Position numbers and translations under genes: made by a program. Source: Acidilobaceae archaeon UBA162 (GTDB lineage Archaea > Thermoproteota > Thermoprotei_A > Sulfolobales > Acidilobaceae). Taken from it: a stretch of DNA of 15,354 nucleotides. The notes beneath the pieces were generated by a model. The model was not told the DNA's origin. It did no database searches and saw nothing but the letters and a program-made list of their open reading frames with translations. Below, in pieces: positions 13,846 through 15,354 of this stretch (position 1 is its first letter; each line of letters begins with the position of its first letter). The stretch lies in assembly GCA_002496425.1 (NCBI GenBank), contig DAJS01000006.1:28586-43939 (forward strand), written 5' to 3'.

Positions 13846-13857
13846 AGCTTTTAAGCT
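13846..13857 (-). promoter_or_regulatory. TATA box of atpD
   Basis: The minus strand reads AGCTTAAAAGCT, with short inverted arms. The predicted transcript start is near 13826, with the GGAGAG ribosome-binding site at its very 5' end and TTG 13814 about 12 bases downstream. Confidence 0.55.
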
Positions 13858-13915
13858 TCGAAGGCCATGGGTATTAGCGCCTAGGACAAGGGGCCTCGGT
13901 AGCACTTAAGGCAGC

Positions 13916-13925
13916 AAAATTAAAA
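13916..13925 (+). promoter_or_regulatory. TATA box of the 431-residue protein gene
   Basis: Reads AAAATTAAAA, centred near 13921, predicting transcription start near 13947. A GGGGG ribosome-binding site follows at 13957-13961, a few bases before CTG 13967. This and the atpD promoter share a divergent region of about 150 bases that holds no gene. Confidence 0.48.
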
Positions 13926-13966
13926 CACATTTAGCCTAGAGCTGCCTTCAACCTCAGGGGGCGCCC

Positions 13967-15262
13967 CTGCCTCTGCTGTATACGGATCTCGAGAAGGTCT
14001 TTGCCGACGCTGCTGGCGGCAGGTTCTCGAGTGAGTGGGCGCTCCGTGAGGCAATGATAGAGGCGATCAAAGGGGAGCTCTTTTCTCGCTGCCCCCAGCA
14101 GATTAATGATGGGAGGATCAACCTAATAATCGATGAGCAAGTGAATGTTAAGAAGTCTAAAGTTGTCGTGGGTCTCAGGATCTCTAATCTGGTAGTGGGC
14201 GTTGGTATAGGAGGCAGGTACTACGATGTCAGGGACATGATAAAGGACATAATAAAGGCCCTCTACGGCAGCAGTCTGGCCCCCCTGACTCCCATTTATG
14301 GTATCGTGACTAATGGCGTTGACGCTGAGATGTACGTGGTTGATGATAGGGGAGGGCCAAGGAAGGTGGCCGACGGCAAGATGCATGAGGTCCTCGGTAA
14401 GGCCCTTGACGACCTCTGCAGGCGTAAGCCCCTCATAATAACTCCAGAGGACCTGGCAGCCTCCATATGGAACTGGTACGGGGGACTGAAGTGCGGGGAG
14501 GCGCTGAGGCGCCCCATACTTGGCACCTGCTCCTACGATATGGCCAGAAAACTGGCTGAGGAGCTGATCAAGGCTGCCAGGGAGTCCGACGTTGATGTCA
14601 ACTCAGTAGAATGGAGGGCTGAGGTTGAGCCCAACCTAAGCATTGGGGATAACGTGAGGAGGTTTAAGGAGAGAAGAGCAATTGTGGGCATAGCCCCTGG
14701 GGCCCTGGCCAGGGCGGCGCCAAGGGCCCCAGAGGCCGTTGCTCCCGAGCCTCCAAAGCCCTCCCCGGCCCCTGTTACAACTGAGGCAACAAAGACCCCA
14801 GCTCAGAAACTACCAAGACCCTTCAACAAGCCCGAGGAGGCCTATAGCAGGTGGCTAGAGGACTACAAGGGACAACTCAGGTATACGGATCAGGTTAACA
14901 GGGCGCTTCAGGCCATGAATAGGAATGATGCTGTCTCAGCCTGCGACGAGTGGCAGAAGGCGCTGCTAGCGGCCGTGGCAGCAGGGTATACAATGGCTCA
15001 GGACCACACGATAAGTGAGGCGCAGCTTAAGGACATATTTGAGAGGCTCATGGATGCAGCGACGAGCCCAGCCGACGTGACCCCGGCGAGGACGCTGGAG
15101 TTGGTCAGGAGTACACTAGAGGCCGGGGATGCAATGAGAAAGGTACTAGTGAAGCCCGACGCCAGCCCAGAGGAGGTCAGCAAGGCCGTTAACGACTTCT
15201 ACGCCGCCGTGGGCGAGGCTGCTAAGGCCATGGCAGCTCTGTGCAGCACTGTTAAGGCATGA
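13967..15262 (+). CDS. Two-domain protein of unknown function; N-terminal domain resembles type I restriction R-subunit fold; probable CTG start
   Basis: I do not recognise a named family. From CTG 13967 the product has 431 residues. Residues 1-160 recall the type I restriction R-subunit N-terminal domain: a helix REAMIEAIKGEL, paired strands, then PIYGIVTNGVDAEMYVVDD, where TNG (115-117) followed by a strand is typical. The catalytic Glu-x-Lys expected on the middle strand is not seen; VVGVGIGG stands there, so nuclease activity is doubtful. A Pro/Ala-rich linker (about 243-289) leads to a helical C-terminal domain (290-431) without known motif. ATG 14054 is the first standard start, but the upstream codons read as good protein and the TATA box lies about 46 bases before the CTG, with GGGGG just upstream of it. 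Confidence 0.66.
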   Translation: MPLLYTDLEKVFADAAGGRFSSEWALREAMIEAIKGELFSRCPQQINDGRINLIIDEQVNVKKSKVVVGLRISNLVVGVGIGGRYYDVRDMIKDIIKALYGSSLAPLTPIYGIVTNGVDAEMYVVDDRGGPRKVADGKMHEVLGKALDDLCRRKPLIITPEDLAASIWNWYGGLKCGEALRRPILGTCSYDMARKLAEELIKAARESDVDVNSVEWRAEVEPNLSIGDNVRRFKERRAIVGIAPGALARAAPRAPEAVAPEPPKPSPAPVTTEATKTPAQKLPRPFNKPEEAYSRWLEDYKGQLRYTDQVNRALQAMNRNDAVSACDEWQKALLAAVAAGYTMAQDHTISEAQLKDIFERLMDAATSPADVTPARTLELVRSTLEAGDAMRKVLVKPDASPEEVSKAVNDFYAAVGEAAKAMAALCSTVKA

Positions 15263-15328
15263 AGCCTCATATACGCGACTTCAGCCATGTCCTTGTGCGT
15301 TGCCGCTCCTAACCTCCTTGCAAAGCGA

Positions 15329-15347
15329 AAAGGTAAACCTTACCTTT
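15329..15347. repeat. Perfect 8-bp inverted repeat near the right edge, overlapping a TATA-like element
   Basis: AAAGGTAA, a 3-base spacer ACC, then TTACCTTT. It lies 66 bases after the last stop codon and ends in CCTTTAAGG, which looks like a TATA box for a gene outside the window. It could be an operator, or a weak hairpin at a transcript end. The 15263-15354 stretch holds no gene that I can support. Confidence 0.45.
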
Positions 15348-15354
15348 AAGGCGG

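Noticed and set aside
15263..15354. Short plus-strand frame starting at ATG in this interval, and a minus-strand AGGAGG
   Set aside because: The plus frame is about 20 codons with no ribosome-binding site; the minus-strand AGGAGG is not followed by a usable start at the right distance.

Overview
The window looks like a piece of a hyperthermophilic crenarchaeal chromosome. The evidence is a tRNA(Met) cytidine acetyltransferase of archaeal type, an archaeal protein lysine methyltransferase (aKMT-like), an A-type ATP synthase subunit D, an O-phosphoserine sulfhydrylase close to the Aeropyrum enzyme, AGG/ATA-rich codon use, many TTG and GTG starts, and A/T-rich TATA boxes about 35 bases before start codons in an otherwise GC-rich sequence. 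High GC plus these proteins suggest an Acidilobus-like member of the Acidilobales/Desulfurococcales. That placement is inference. No rRNA, tRNA, CRISPR array or insertion sequence was seen.

Left part, minus strand (1-5030): read in transcription order, this holds a UbiA/MenA-type prenyltransferase; a SelD-like ATP-dependent kinase with its own promoter; an acylphosphatase overlapping it; a TusA/YedF-like sulfur carrier gene interrupted by an in-frame TAG; a decayed 3' remnant of galT; an intact galactokinase that seems to start at CTG within the galT stop; and, from a separate promoter, a membrane-anchored extracytoplasmic protein that runs off the left edge. SelD-like, acylphosphatase and TusA-like genes are packed like an operon and form the most unusual gene set here. 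galT decay beside intact galK suggests a former Leloir-pathway operon.

Middle part, plus strand (5086-8701): cysteine synthesis from O-phosphoserine (cysO), a PPP-family protein phosphatase whose start overlaps the cysO end, a coiled-coil protein of unknown function, and endonuclease IV for base-excision repair. A ZPR1-like zinc-ribbon gene faces nfo and is divergent from tmcA.

Right part (9054-15354): tmcA, an aKMT-like methyltransferase, a flavin reductase-like protein, a small two-helix membrane protein, an isolated atpD, and a 431-residue two-domain protein of unknown function, which seems to start at CTG and whose N-terminal domain recalls the type I restriction R-subunit fold. Three convergent gene pairs (nfo/zinc ribbon, tmcA/aKMT, small membrane protein/atpD) all overlap by exactly the same four bases, TTAG or its complement.

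Most genes have their own promoter with a very short predicted leader, so the layout is a set of small transcription units rather than one long operon. Start sites were chosen from TATA spacing, purine-rich ribosome-binding sites and remembered family lengths. No database search was possible.
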